NCBI RefSeq assembly: GCF_018139145.2
Contig: NC_059477.1
Coordinates: forward strand, 31,041,502-31,105,501
Reading direction: 5' to 3'
DNA length: 64,000 nucleotides
Source of the DNA: Gymnogyps californianus
Taxonomy: Eukaryota > Chordata > Aves > Accipitriformes > Cathartidae
Part shown: in pieces, positions 12,893-26,500 of the stretch
Layout of the letters: every line of letters begins with the position of its first letter
Position numbering within the stretch: position 1 is the stretch's first letter
The notes under the pieces: model-generated
Databases searched by the model: none
What the model was told of the DNA's origin: nothing
Seen by the model: only the letters and a program-made list of their open reading frames with translations
Position numbers and translations under genes: made by a program

Positions 12893-15800
12893 GATTCCAC
12901 CAAGCCCGTTCCCTTGGCTGCAACATTAATCTGAGATGATTCATATAATTTTTTTCATTTGAATACCAAAACATGAGATAAGAGTAACCTTAGATTTAGG
13001 TCAGTTTGGAAAATACATTTCGTAAGAGCAGCACATTCCTGTTGGTTGGGAACAGAAGCTAAACTAAAGCAGACTACAGAAAGGTGCATGATTTCATAGT
13101 GAAGATATTTAACCTCTAGAACAATTTTCTGGGGGCTGTGATGATTAGTGGGAATGGCTCGGGCACGGGAAACAGCCCTACGTCTGTGTGAGGCAGACTA
13201 GAAGAGCCAGCAGGTGAAATGGTTGCAGGGATCTGCGAATGTCCCTCCCACTTCTTGAAACACAAATATATGGATATTGCTATTTAATACACTGTGAGGA
13301 GCCACACTCTTATTTCTCACAATTAGGTGCTATTCTTTCACATTCCATCCCCAAAGATCAAATCATTAAATCTCCTATAACTGTGACCTTCCTTTAGCAA
13401 GGTCTGTCTTTCATCTATCAAACCGAGCCTTGGTGCCAGATCTGTGGATAAGCTGCTGTACTTGGATGCCTTACCAGCAGCACGTTCATGAGAGCATGCA
13501 CAACATCGGTGCTGGCAGGTTAGATACTCATGGGCTAACCTGCGCACTGCATTTATCACCATAGCTGTAAACAATTCATGCTCAGAGTTGCTGGCGTCCA
13601 GCCTCTCTTCTCCTCAGCAGTTCATCTTCCCTCTCCTAAAATACATGATAACAAAAGCAGCTACAGAGATTTCTGCCTTCCTTGCACGTGCTGTAAAGTG
13701 CAGCTATGTTATATCTGATCATGTCCTTATGACAATTTCAGCTCTCTGAAGATAGGGACAGTCGGGGCTGGATGCAGCCACAGTAGAAATGGGTTTGGGC
13801 TGAACACTCTGCTTCTCTCCAGTAAAAACTGCACATCCTATGTACAGGAAGGATAAGGGCTATAAGCACTAAACTCTCTACAAGACCTGAGCTGGAGAAA
13901 TCCCCCACCCTGAGTAACCTGCAGTTTACAGAGGAGGAGAGAAAGGAGGAAATAGGTCAATCTGATTTCTCCATGCACCACAGCATAATATGGTAAAAAT
14001 AAATTAATCTTTTTGCCTTTGACTCCATTATGAGATTGGTTCTTATTTGGCCAGAAGAGTGGAAGCAAAGAACGGACTGAGCAATTTTAAGGTTGATAGC
14101 GAATGAACAGAGCCAAGTGTGTTCCTGCCTACTCAAGACTTGTACAGAAAGTGCTAATAGTGTTTCAGTGTCAGAAAGTATTTTCTGTTGTTGAGTTTGA
14201 GCAGAAGCTGAGGGAAAGATAGATTACAAGAGTCACCACATCAACTTTGCATTTGCTGTGGCAGTTACTGCGCTGTGAAGAAGTTTATCAGCAGCCTGGA
14301 CAGGATGTATGCAGTGTACCAAGAGACGCTGCTTGCATATGTATTAACAGTTGTGCATGGCAATGCGTGCATGTGTTACATATAAGATTGATCCACACAG
14401 ATGCTTACTAAATGGGATTGGTTCATGAACACCACAGTCTGCCTGCTCTGGAGAAATATTAGAGACCTATGAACAATTTCATGAGAGTGAGTCTGTGTGA
14501 AAGATGGGAAGTGCCTCTCTCAGCTGCTGTGGCGTCCAGGCCATCTGTCTGAAGGGTTACACTCCGCCTTGAAGGTCAGCATGTAGCAGCTGAGTCCGTT
14601 TCTGTACATGCAAAGTCATCTTCCCTGTGTAAAGACAGGGCTTTGCCACCTCCTGAGAGACAGGGGAGTTCTGTTGCCTCTTCTGCCCACTGTAGATCTA
14701 CCCCAAATTAGCACTGTCTGCTACTAATCTCTTGTTAACTATAAAAGCCCTCAGGTATGTAAACCTGGACCAAATGAAAAAGGCCCCAGGAAATAATGGG
14801 CTTACCTCATCATATCCCAGCTGGCAGCACTGCCTAGAACATGGTGGAAAACTTGATTTATTAAAATTAATGAAGGAACTGGCTAGTCTTGAATAATTCA
14901 TTACATATCAGCTGCTGCTGAGGTAACAGGAGCTCAGCAAGATCCTCTTTAGCACTGCACAGTGCCTAAAATCTTTAAATAAAATGAAGTCAAAGATTGG
15001 CTAGTTAAAGATTGAAGGGCTTTCTCCATGTGAAGTGGGAGGCCCTGATTCCTGTCGCTGAGGTCACCCAGCTGCCATCTGTGAAAATTGACGAGGTCTC
15101 TCAAATGGAAGCCAGCTGGCTAACATCACCAACTCTTGCCAGGGCACGAAGCATTCTGCCTCAGCCATCAACTTCTGCAGAATATAATGGCTCCATTTTT
15201 CACGATTCTTACTGAAATCAAGTATAGATTTCGATATTTACCATAAGCTAGGGATGTCTGAGGGTGCTGGCTTGCTTTTCTGATCATTATGTATGAAAAT
15301 AAATCAGCCGGATGTGCAAAGAAGTAGGCACTACCATCTGAGTATGCAGATCTTAAGATGCAATCTCTGCTGCTGCTCAGGGCTTTCGTCAGCGCCAGCA
15401 GAATCAAATTACCCACAGCCTGGGCAGTGTCAGGGCTGGATTTTGGAAGCGTGTCAGAAGCCCTGAAACAGAATCTTGCTAACTTAATCTGGTGCCACTT
15501 GATGAAACAAGGGCTCTTTTTCAACTCTGCTGAAGTCAATGGTAAAACCTTTGATAAATGTGTAAAAGCAGCAGCAAAATCAGGCACTGTAATTAGATGT
15601 CTGCTAATTCTCTTCCTGTACGTCCTCCTGCAGCAGTCAGAGGAATTGTAGTTAATAAAGAAAGAGGAAAAAACGAGAAATGCAATGAACACCCTCCTGC
15701 CTCCCAGCTGCTGGTACAGGGTCTCCTAATGCAATCACAAAACTCTCCACTAGCAACAGCTAAAGACCCTCCCTGAAGTCCATCACTTTCTCTCTTTCCA

Positions 15801-16961
15801 GCTGGTGATGACGGGAACTGGCCCCACAGGGCAGCGCTGTGCCCAGTGATGGTACTGTTCTCAGCTCCAGCTCTGGTTTGCATTGCCTTCCTTTGTCCCC
15901 CACCAGGCACCTAGGAATTTGTGATGCCCTGGTGGTACAGCAGCTCTGGATTGTATTAAGCCAGTTGGACAAGATAGCCTTTGACTCAAGATTCTGATGA
16001 ACAGGGAGAGATTCTGATGCCTTGCTGATTGCCTCAAGCCAGATTTTATTTCCAGATGCCATTCCTGCTTCAGCCAGAGCAGATGATTTTGGCCAGGCCT
16101 CAGCATCTGAAGTATTTTGGTAGAAGTACTCTGATGTAGGCAATTGGCATCACGAGACATTTGACCTAGCCCCAGGAGACTGCCAGTTTCCTCTCCTCTC
16201 CAAAAATACTGCTTCATCAATCACTTGTGAGAGTGTTTTAAAAATTAAAGCCAACTCCCCTTGCCTTGAAATGAAGGCAGCACTTTCTCCTCTTGCTGTC
16301 TGTTAACAGCCTCTCTGCGGCAGGTCACAGGACATTGATTTACGCTCCTGAGCTTTTTGTGGACATAGGTTAAGATAGTTTGGAGAAGCCACAAACTGAC
16401 GTTATGACTTCTCACTCTGAAGTGTGTGAATGAGGCAAATATTGTAACTCACAGCTGCAGAGTGGGAGATGCTGTGAACAGGCTGTAACCTGGTAACATG
16501 TGAGACTGACGTCTGGTCCCTGATCTCCTGGGGTCCTCCCAGACAAGACACTCCAATTCCTGTGATTCAGCTCTGATAGCTGTAAAAGGAGATAATAAAA
16601 CTATCTTCCAGCATCTGCGAGAACTCGACCTTTCCTCTCCTTACAGTCTTTGAGCACCAAGGCAAGTTGGGTAAGGTTTCCTAAAACTGAAGTGTAATTA
16701 TTTGGAACTAACTGAACTCTAGGACCTGTGTTCAAGTGTAACAGCTCCAAGCCACTGTCTGAGCACAAGCTGGCATGGCCATAGCTACCTTGAAGGACAC
16801 GGGTGCCTTCCCCTCTCAAGCTGTAAGTAAATGCAGGTATGTGGGCAAGGACAGGACTGTGGTATCAAAGGACTAGTCCATGAAGCATACATGCCTCTCT
16901 TCGTACACCACCAGGGTAACCGCGTGTGTGGTTGTGTCTTTGCAGCTGCTTTTGGCCTTTC

Positions 16962-17022
16962 ACCATTGTTTCTTCCCCTTTTCCTTCTTTCTCTTTCTCC
17001 CTCTTTTCTTTTTTTTTTTCAA
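16962..17022 (+). repeat. Polypyrimidine tract ending in an AG acceptor-like site
   Basis: About 60 bases of nearly pure C and T, with runs such as CTTTCTCTTTCTCCCTC and a T10 stretch, end in TTTTTCAACAG. This would be a strong splice acceptor on the plus strand. The following open frame runs only 22 codons to a stop and matches nothing I recognise, so no exon is called. Confidence 0.6.
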
Positions 17023-17933
17023 CAGTCATCTGTTATCTTCTGGAAAGGGCACCTGACTAGTGATGACGTACAATCGCTCTGGGAGCTGGTTTAGGAGGCA
17101 CGGTGCCCCTCTGACTTGCCAGACAACAGCAGTTGCTATGTGGCTTCCTTTGCTTTGTTCCTTCAGGAGACCAGCTGGTATTTACAGCATTTTCTCTAGG
17201 CAAGGCATCATCCCCGAGATATGCTTACGTGAGAGTGCTTCAGGGAATTCCAGCTGGGAGGTGAGAGCAAAGGATTTCATCATTAAAAAAACAAAACACT
17301 ACACCACAAAAAAACCCACAAAACCCCAAAGAAATCCTGGAGGAAATGCTGTTTCCTTCCAAGTGATTCTGTGAAGTAGGGACTGTAAGAGAAGTAGGGA
17401 AGCAAGAGTTTTACCAGTTCCATTACAATCTCTTTTTTTTCAGGAAGATATTAAAAGTCCATTTCAATGCAAACCATTTTGGGGAAGGGTGGAGGCTGGA
17501 GCCTGTTCAAACATTCACCTGGTTTCCACTTTCTCAGCCTAAACAGCGAAAAAAAGTTAGAGAAGGGCACAGAGCAGCCTAGTTCTTATTCCAGGCAGAA
17601 AGGAAGGCAAACTTTGTGTAAATCAAGAGTAGCACAATTTAGATGCTTCTGGTAAGTTTGTTGGGGCTTGTTTTTAACCTAAAAGACATAAAATGGATGT
17701 AACTGAGCTGGCTAGGACTTTGGGGACACTGGTGTGGCTGGGCTGGGCTCACAAAAAAGTCTGTAAGTTGCTTGAAGAGACACACTTGTTTCCCCAGGGT
17801 GCAACGGTGAAGGAACAGAAGGGCCCTTCTCCCGGTTCTCCCAGTTCTGCCCTCAGTGGTGGTGTGCTGAAGGCACACTGAGTGCCGCTGACAGGGGAGC
17901 CCAGCCAACTGTTAAACTTGGCTTAGTCTAAAC

Positions 17934-17947
17934 GGGGGGGGGGGGGG
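17934..17947 (+). repeat. G14 homopolymer
   Basis: Fourteen consecutive G bases after AAC. It is a length-unstable mononucleotide tract and a likely sequencing weak spot. Confidence 0.9.
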
Positions 17948-20900
17948 AAGTTAAATGCTATTTTATTTTCTCTAAGGATATGGTGGAACTAAGCCAAAAG
18001 TGTGTATTTGTATTGCTTCGCCTAAGGCAGCATAAGCACCTTCTCTGGTGAATCACTAAGTCCCCAAAGCTTTTGCTCCTCCTAAATGAATGCCAAGTAT
18101 CCTGGGGAAATGCTGCCAGGTACAAGGACACTGTGACACTGCTGGGCTAATGCATGATGGGTGTCCGTAGCTGAGTGTCTGCAGGATTCTGCTCCAAGCT
18201 CCCTAGGATGATGACGTTTGGGATCTAATCCCCAGTATCTGACTTTTCACTGTGCCCCAATTTACCTCAGTTTTTCTGTCTAGTGCTATTTTCTAATCTT
18301 CCAAAAAGCATTTTCCCAATCTGTTGCCCAGTATCTCTCAGGAAGCAGGTGACAGCAGTTCCTCACTGTTCAGGGGCCAGCATGAGCAGGATGTTGGCAG
18401 GTAGATGCACAGGATAGCTTTGGAGGTGAAGGAAGACAGAGATGGACAGAAGATTGCTGCCACCATGATGCTACGGACAAGTCACACACGGCAAGGTTTG
18501 GAAACAAAACTTCTGTGAGATGGAGATAAGGGGGGGAGGGGCAAACCCACTTAGATAAATCTGAGGCTTCCTTGCAGCTACAGCAGCTATGTTAACATGC
18601 ACTAGATGAAGATCAGGCTCAACTGTTTTGATGTTAATTGCCTGGCTGCTTTAATTGGATATAGGCTTCTAAGTCCTAAAGTCAGCTGCGTGACAAGACA
18701 GACTGATACTTACCTCTTTTCTCCTTTATCTTGGCTTGCCCAGTGCTGCATGGTCAGTACATATGTTCCCATGCATTAGAACTGTCCACAGAGCTGATGG
18801 ATGTTTTTGCAAGAGGAACAAGTAACATTTTACATCTGAAGTGACTGTTCGGACTCTGAGTTGAGGCAAAGCTACTCTAGCCTAAGTTCAGTTTCTGCTC
18901 CAGGGAATGCCTCCAGGGCACCCATAACCATCATCAGCAACCAGATAATAATCACTGAGCTGCAGGGCTGCTCATCAGCAGTGCAATGACTGCACTTGGA
19001 TACCCGATGGCCTCTGACGATGTGACACTTGCATCACTCATGCAATGCAGTCAGTGTCCCTCTGGACTTGCTGAGGGACACACTGGTCTCGTGCTGTAAC
19101 AACACACGGAGCTAGAGGATCAGTTGCCATAAAGCAGTGTTTTGAGCTGGGAGGTTACGAACATGGCTGAGGACAAGGTAGCTTTCTAAGATGGGTGCTG
19201 GCACACTGGGTTTCCTGCTGCAGTCTGTGCCAAGGGGCTGTCATGCGGAGGGATGCAGGGCTCCTGAGTCCAACTGCTGCCTTCGTCCTCCCTTTCTCCT
19301 TTGGCTCTTTGCTATCCAAGATGACGTAGGATAGGAACACCATGGGGGACAGAAAACACCCCCACTGTTTCTGAGCCCTGCACTGCTCCGTGAGCTAATT
19401 TGATTAGGTGGAACACCAGGTTTGCAGCCAGGCCCAGCAAGCCACCAGCAGCCAGGAGCAGCAGGCTGTGTGGTGCAGAGCCAGCATGTGATTCCAGGCT
19501 AGGGCTGGCCATGCACTTGCACCAATATACTGACACACCCAGCCTGACTCCACTGGGGTGTCTCTGAGCCTGTGGAGCAAATTCCTGCTAATGTGGCTGC
19601 AGGTTATCTTGCAGTTACCCCTGTTACTACCAGCAAGACATTGTCTCAGCCTCCTTGTCTCAACCTCTGGTAGGGCTTTGTATTGAGAGAATGCAGGCTC
19701 TGTCCCCCACCCCCATTACAGCTTCAATGACGTAAAAACAGAGGAAAAAAGACATGAATTACTCTGCATCAAGGAGTACAGGGTCTTTCACTACAGAAAG
19801 TGGAGGAGGATCCCTCAGTAGGGTGTAGTCTCGCACCACAAGCTTTGCTGTCAGGGTCCCTCAGTGGGAGGGAGGCCCTGAGGCTAAGAGTCTCCCTGCT
19901 GCTCCACCACCATGGACAACTACGCAGTGGTCAGTCTACCATGTGCCCATCAGCCAAGCTCAGCACATGGGGACAGGGGCAAGAGGCTGGCCACTGCCTT
20001 GCGAAGGGGCTTCCTGGACAGGCGTGTGCTTGCAGGAACACTGCTAGAAGACACCTCTGACTGCAGCTTTCCTCCCTCCTTGCAGGACAATTCCCCTCAG
20101 TGAGGACCACCCCTGTGTGCTGGGCCTAGAAGCAGGTTCATCTCCCTCAAATGACCACAAACCTGTCCTCACACTCAGTACATCGAACAGAAAGGAAGCT
20201 GGGAGACCTGGACTATTGCATATAAAGAAACAGTACCATAGGCTTGAGTTTATCCTCAGTTACATGGATGTAAATAACCTGATCAGATGCAAGCAAAGGT
20301 ACCTGATTTTGACTACTGCCAGAGTGAGGAGGACACTGCATGGGGTACAGAGCTACCAAGGGAAGCTACAGTGAAATCAGCCATCTCTTCGAGCCATTTA
20401 CCACATCATGAGGCAGGATGAATCAATAATATGTATCGAGCTGGCAAAGTTAATCTGCATCCAGAGCATCATAACAAATTAAAAGGAAATAAAATCAGTA
20501 CAATTCCACTGGCTCTCATTACTATCACAGTGGAGAGTAATTAAAATCTATGGGCCAAATTCAATGCTGGAAGAACTCTCCTGAAGCCAGAGGCACTGTA
20601 CAAGGGCATTGCTTTTTCCAGATGCTATGTGTTTCAAACAGCAGTAGGAATGGCAAAATGGGCAGAGAGGATAGGGCAGGGTAAGAGGGGAACGTATTTA
20701 GGAGCCAGGCATTCTGCTGCTTGCTCTTCCTCACCTGCAGTCAAGCTGCCTGCCTGCAGCTTTGGTGCTTGATGGGGCTGAATCTCAAAAGCTCCAGGCA
20801 TTTGTATGTGGGGCTCCTGCTCCGATTACAAGGCCTTCCCAAGCCAATACACAACTGCCATTCATCAGCCCTGGCTAACACCCCTGTCCTGCCTCTTCCC

Positions 20901-23016
20901 TGCTCCCCTGCCTTACCCTGCTCCCTCCGAGCTCCTCTCTCCTCCCCACTCCTCAGCACAGCCACCCCTGCTACACTGTCTTCTTTGCTACAGGAATTCC
21001 TTTCCCTGCCACAGAGCACCCTCTGCTATCCTGTTGCCTGAAGAGGCTCTCAACCCATTTTTCTGTGCTTTCCTATAAACTCCTTGTCCTTTGGCCCTCC
21101 CATGTCCCTGAAGAAGCAGCTGAAGGAGGACTATCACCTGCCCCGAAAGCCATAGCCACTTGCCCTCCCATTACAGCTTTGGTCAAGCCCTGCATGAATT
21201 ACGAGCTGAAGCTGTGCTAAGAAGCAGGGATTCAACTTGAAGCAGCATCCGCTGCCCACACCTCGGTACCCTGCCCCTCTGTGAGCCCCCACTGTCCCAC
21301 GTGGCTCTGTCTCAGCTCAGTCCAGTGGCTGATTCCCATTGAGTGGAAGGAGAATGTTTGGGGCACAGAAAGCACATCCCTCATCACCGCACACAGCACT
21401 GTGTCCAACTAATCAGCACTGCAGCACAAGGTGAGAGCGCAGCCACCGCACAGGCACCCAGAGAGGCAGCTGATGGTGACACCAGCTGCTGACAGCCAGT
21501 GGGACTGGGGATGTGAATGCCAAAGTTTGGATCACAGGGCTCAGGGGTTGGAAACAGCCATTAAAGGAGAGAGGCACAAGACAGAAGTAATCAGTTTGGG
21601 GAAGTCCTATACCCGTGTCTAGCAAAAGATTAAATCTCAGCATTCTTGTCCAGCCTTCAAGTTTATGAACCTCTTATCTCCTGTTACCACACCCTGTGCA
21701 TGGCTTCCACCTGTGGAAGCTATGCTGACATCAGCAGGATTATGCAGCTACTAAATACCATGTGTGGCAAAATCCAGTCTGCACATGGACGTTACTGCTG
21801 AGGACTTTTACACATGGACACATTTACTATGCAATAATTATGATAATCTACAGAGATAATCCAAAGTGGATTGTTAATGCTATTTTATAAATTGATGTAG
21901 TATGGTCCTGCAGGTGGAACCATGGACTGAGAGTTGTATTTCCAGAAATACCATGCTCTTGTTCACTGTCTGCAAAGGTGGACATCTCACTTGACTGAGC
22001 TTTGCCTCAGTATGCCTTTCAACAGTTCAGTCACTCTACTAACACATATCTACCTCTGTAACCACGTTCAGATCCACCAATGAACAGCAAAAAAGCCTCA
22101 TTCTTAAAAGTGTTCAGCACCTATATTCATAGCCATATTATCATAGAATGTGCTACATCATTTCACCAAAAATAAGTGCTCGCATCTTTCAAAACAATTC
22201 AGCAGGGACTGCAGAGACCCTCTGGAAATCTGCCCCTTAAATAAGTGCCTATCTAGGGGCCAACCTCCCTCATTTCTCTAATCTCGATCTGAAAATAGCA
22301 AACCATCTCTCCTGGTCCAGAAAGCCAGTACTTCTCCACTAGGACACCTTCTTAGCTAGCTCACTGAAAATGAGCAGCATGGGCTTCTGCTGTGTCATGC
22401 AAGCAGGTGCATTCACCTTGTCTACTGTGGGAGGGAAAGGCTGGGTCTTGTTCTGGGAGGAAAGCAGAAGGCATGACCAGGTAAAGGGAAGTTTTTCTTC
22501 CACAGATCCTAAGAAGGGAAAGTATGTCTAAATTTTTCTCTTTATGGTGGGCTAGGAACATTATTTTTAATGATGTACTACTTAGCATATACATATCATT
22601 TGCCTTTCCTATTACAACAACTTTGACTTGATTTGTATAACATTTAGACATTCACAAAGGGATTACTCTTTATGGTAGCGTCAGCTTGAGGCATAACTGG
22701 AGTTTTGTTCTGAATACGACTTTACTCAAAAAGGACTGTGTTTTGACACAGTCTTTATACAAGGTGAAGATATAGGTAAAAGCATGGCTCCTAATGCAAT
22801 AAGGAAATAAAGTTGCTGACTCTCATCCCTCTGGACAGGCCAGAGGGAGTAGGGAGCTTCTTCCCATGAAGGTCAAAAGCCATCCTGTACAAAAAAATCC
22901 AAGCTATGCACTAATGCATACTGCACTGTCGTAAGCATGGAGGGGATGGCTGACGTGGCTGTGGGCTATGCTAGTGCCTGCAGTGGCTTCTGTGCTGGGC
23001 TAGCTCTGTTTTATGG

Positions 23017-23591
23017 TGTCATCGTTTAACCCTAGCCAGCAACTAAGTACCACGCAGCCACTCGCTCACTCCTCCCCACACAGTGGGATGGGGGAGAGAA
23101 TTGGAAAAAAAAAAAAAACCTCATGGGTTGAGATAAAGACAGTTTAATAGGACAGAAAGGAAGAAAAATAATAATAATAAAATGACAATAATACTACTAA
23201 AAGAATTAGAATATACAAAACAAGTGATGCACAATGCAATTGCTCACCACTCGCCCACCAATGCCCAGTCAGTTACCGAGCAGCGATCTGCCCCTCCCAG
23301 CCAGCTCCCCCATGGAGCATGGGGGCATGACATCATATGGTATGGAATATCCCTTTGACCAGTTTGGGTCAGCTGTCCTGGCTGTGTCCCCTGCCAGCTT
23401 CTTGTGCCCCTCCAGCCTACTGCTAGCTGGGCATGAGAAGCTGAAAAATCCTTGACTTAGTATAAACACTACTTAGCAACAACTGAAAACATCAGTGTGT
23501 TATCAACATTATTCTCATACTAAATCCAAAACATAACACTATACCAGCTACTAGGAAGAAAATTAACTCTATCCCAGCTGAAACTAGGACA
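23017..23591 (-). mobile_element. Solo LTR of an avian endogenous retrovirus
   Basis: Read on the minus strand, the element begins TGTCCTAGTTTCAGCTGGG and ends GGGTTAAACGATGACA, so it has the TGT...ACA ends of an LTR. It is flanked by a perfect 5-bp duplication, TATGG, at 23,012-23,016 and 23,592-23,596. Length is 575 bp. A minus-strand ATTAAA (23,143-23,148) is the likely polyadenylation signal. The sequence agrees with my memory of a very common LTR of neoavian birds. The 5-bp duplication suits an ERVL-type integrase. No internal gag, pol or env sequence is present, so it is a solo LTR left by recombination between two LTRs. An A-run and a short ATA repeat lie inside it. Confidence 0.9.
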
Positions 23592-26500
23592 TATGGATTT
23601 ACTTCATGCTACTGCTGTAATGAAGAAAAGCCTGAGGAACGTGCTGAGAGCCAGAACAAAAAGTGTTGCAGAGTTACTGCTCTACTGTTTGCATGTGACC
23701 AGAAATAGTGCAGCGCTGTGTAGACAAGCAATGACTGTCCCTTGGGGACGTGGCTATGTGGCAACCAGGTTGGACAGAACATGGAATAAAGGGCAGAAGA
23801 TCCTCCCTGAAACACACTACTGGCTGTGGAGGCACTTTTGTACTAGCAGACCTGGTTCTCAGAGCCAGGAACGGGATGTCAGCTCTTCCCATACCTGCTG
23901 GAAGGTGTCCTGAGACTCAAGTGGCAGATCAAACAAGCAAGCTATGCACCTTAATCTTAAAAAGCTGATCAGCTCAGGGGCTGCTTATCAGTAAGGAAGG
24001 CTTCCATGGTCTACTCCTTCCTCTTTCAAAAACAGATTTTCTTTTTCCTCCTGTGACTTTGGCTGATGTTTGTTCTCAATACTGAGCTTTCAGAGAAGCT
24101 GAACTACTGCCTTGTGAGATCTCTCCACTGCAGATATGGCTTCTGCAAGCATAAAGCACCAATTTCCAAAACCACATCTCGCCCTGAAACTAGGAAGGGG
24201 CCTGCTGCATTGGGGCTCACAGACAGCTTATCTTGTGTTGCGGAAACCTGAACCCTGACTGTCCACAGAGAACAGAGCTGTTGCAACAGCTGTGGTAAAA
24301 AATGGGGCACATCAGTGCAAAACAGTTAAGTACCGCAAACCAAGACTCCTGAGGGAGTGTTCTCAGATCTTCTTGTAATTGAGAGGTCTCAGTTCAGTTG
24401 AGGCCTGAGGTTTTTCCAGGTTAAACTACCACAGCACGGATGAGCAGTGAAACTGTATTGATCCTTTATGAGAAGCAGTTACCTCCCTTCCTGAAAGGGG
24501 TCTTTCAAGACGGACCTCCTCTTGAAAGGGGTTGCTTCTGTCTACTCCTAGAAGCAGGCTGGAAGGATCAACCACACCACCATGAGTGACAGGAGCACTT
24601 CAGCACAGAGCTGATCGATATCCCCAGGCACTGATGTTGTGTTAGTCCAGAAGGCTCAGCTTCAATCCAGTACCAGCCATGGCTGGTGCTAATTCTGCTC
24701 CAGTCAAACTCTGAACCACTGCTTTGCATCTAGACCTCTCTGCAGGGTGGGTTTATTGAGTAAGGTGCCCGAGATGCAAAGATCCTTAAGATCAGCAAGG
24801 ACTTGATTAGAGGGAATGGTAGGTGAGTTGTCCTTGAGACAAGCTACGAAGCCAGCAGATAAATCTGTCACAGCAGCTCTGACTGGCTGTGACACTAGGA
24901 ACGAATGTGTATCACTTCTGTGCTAGGCCTGAATGGAGCTGTCTCTCCTCAGTGTCTGAGGGTCTTTAATGCTCTTCTTCCTGGGGGAAGAACCTTGCAT
25001 GAAAAGTTCAGCTGTATGTACTCCAAGTCTGGTGAATCACTCGCTTGTGGTCAAAGCCACTGTCATCTTTCAGTCACTAACTGGCTTCCTAAACATGCCT
25101 GCAGAAACAGTCAGATTGCTGTGTTGCAAACAAATGAGTTTTGACAGGATACTGCCAGCACTGCTCCCAGACGCCGGGGAAGCCACAAGATGGGCTGCAC
25201 AGTGTCTGACTGGAGCAGCTCTAGCACTGCATCCATAGCTAGTGCAGTGTCTGGCTGCTTCTGCAAGCACTGACAAAGAACCAAGCCTGTAAACTCCCAC
25301 TAGCATCTGCTGAAGCTTCGTATCCCAAAGGAAAAATGGATTTTTGCTTACATGTATCTTTAAGCATTTCAGCAGCAGAGAAGGCAAGGGCATAGACAGT
25401 CTCTCTAGCTAAAAACACAAAGCCATGTTTTTTCTTTATAAGAAAAAATTTACTGCTGCTCCTTGACTTCCTGTCTAGGACAGGAGATGGAGAAGGATTT
25501 CAAAAGCTTTAGTTTCTTCCTGGAAAGAAGTCTTTACGACAGGTACTGTTTAATTCCCGATCAGGTTATTTCTAGAAGATGAGGGGACTGTCTCAAACCC
25601 AGGTTCCAGAAGGTCTGCAGAGGGCCCCGAGTTGTTCCAGGCCCTAGGTTGTTACATGGCAAAATGAGTATCAGCACACAGTGGAGAATTTTTTTTTTTT
25701 CTTTTTCCCCTTGTGCTTCACCTTGAAGCAGCTGTTAGCAAAGCCAGAAAACTCCTCTGCCCCTCAGTGTATTTAATACAGCCTTGGCAAAGGGACTGAA
25801 GTCTGTCATCTCATGAATATGGGAATTGCCTAATTCTCCAGCTATTCTTATTACCTCAGCCTGAGGGTCCCAGCTTTCCATAACTAATTCCTGAAATCAC
25901 AGACTTTCCACTGTCCTTGCTGTCCTTGAGCAGCAAATTGCTGCTCCTCATATAACTGATGCAGTGTCTGCTATGGTGACAGGTTTTCCCAGGGCCCTCC
26001 CTGAGCAGGAATGGCACTGTGGACAAAGCTACTGACCCCAGCACTCCTGTGCAGTTCCTAGAGCTACTCACCCTTTGTTGCTGTAACTGACACCCGGGTG
26101 TTCTGAAAAACAAATGCTGCATGGCACTCTGCAGTGGCTCAGGGCTGGCTGAACAGCTCTGAAGCCTGGGTAGCGGGCTAGCAGGCTGGCAGCAGTAACA
26201 CGATCCATTTCTGGCAGCACAGATCCCTCACCCTGTTCCTACAAGCCGCGGAGCTCCCTGCCTCCTTCTGTGTCATACCTCATCTGCGACTCCCACGAAG
26301 TCCAGGGATTTGCAGTGCCTCGCACTTGTCGCTTCATTTTCCCCTCATTGTCACGTACGTTCTCAGTCTACCTTCCCTCCCTGTGCCCATGCACCTGTTT
26401 TCTGCTCCTTCATTCTTTTTCCTAATATCACTGAGCCTGCCAGCCCTGTCCATCCTCCCAAGACTCAGAGCTAAAGCTGTTCCTGTGCTGGAAGGTGATA

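Noticed and set aside
15168..15692. A 174-codon open frame on the minus strand
   Set aside because: No recognisable domain; it runs through what looks like an old repeat (CTGAAGTCAATGG-type sequence). There are no splice or start signals to support a gene.
20200..20600. Possible ancient repeat with GGGCCAAATTCAATGCTGG
   Set aside because: Only short stretches resemble a known pattern. Too weak for a feature; mentioned only with the 5.3 kb element.
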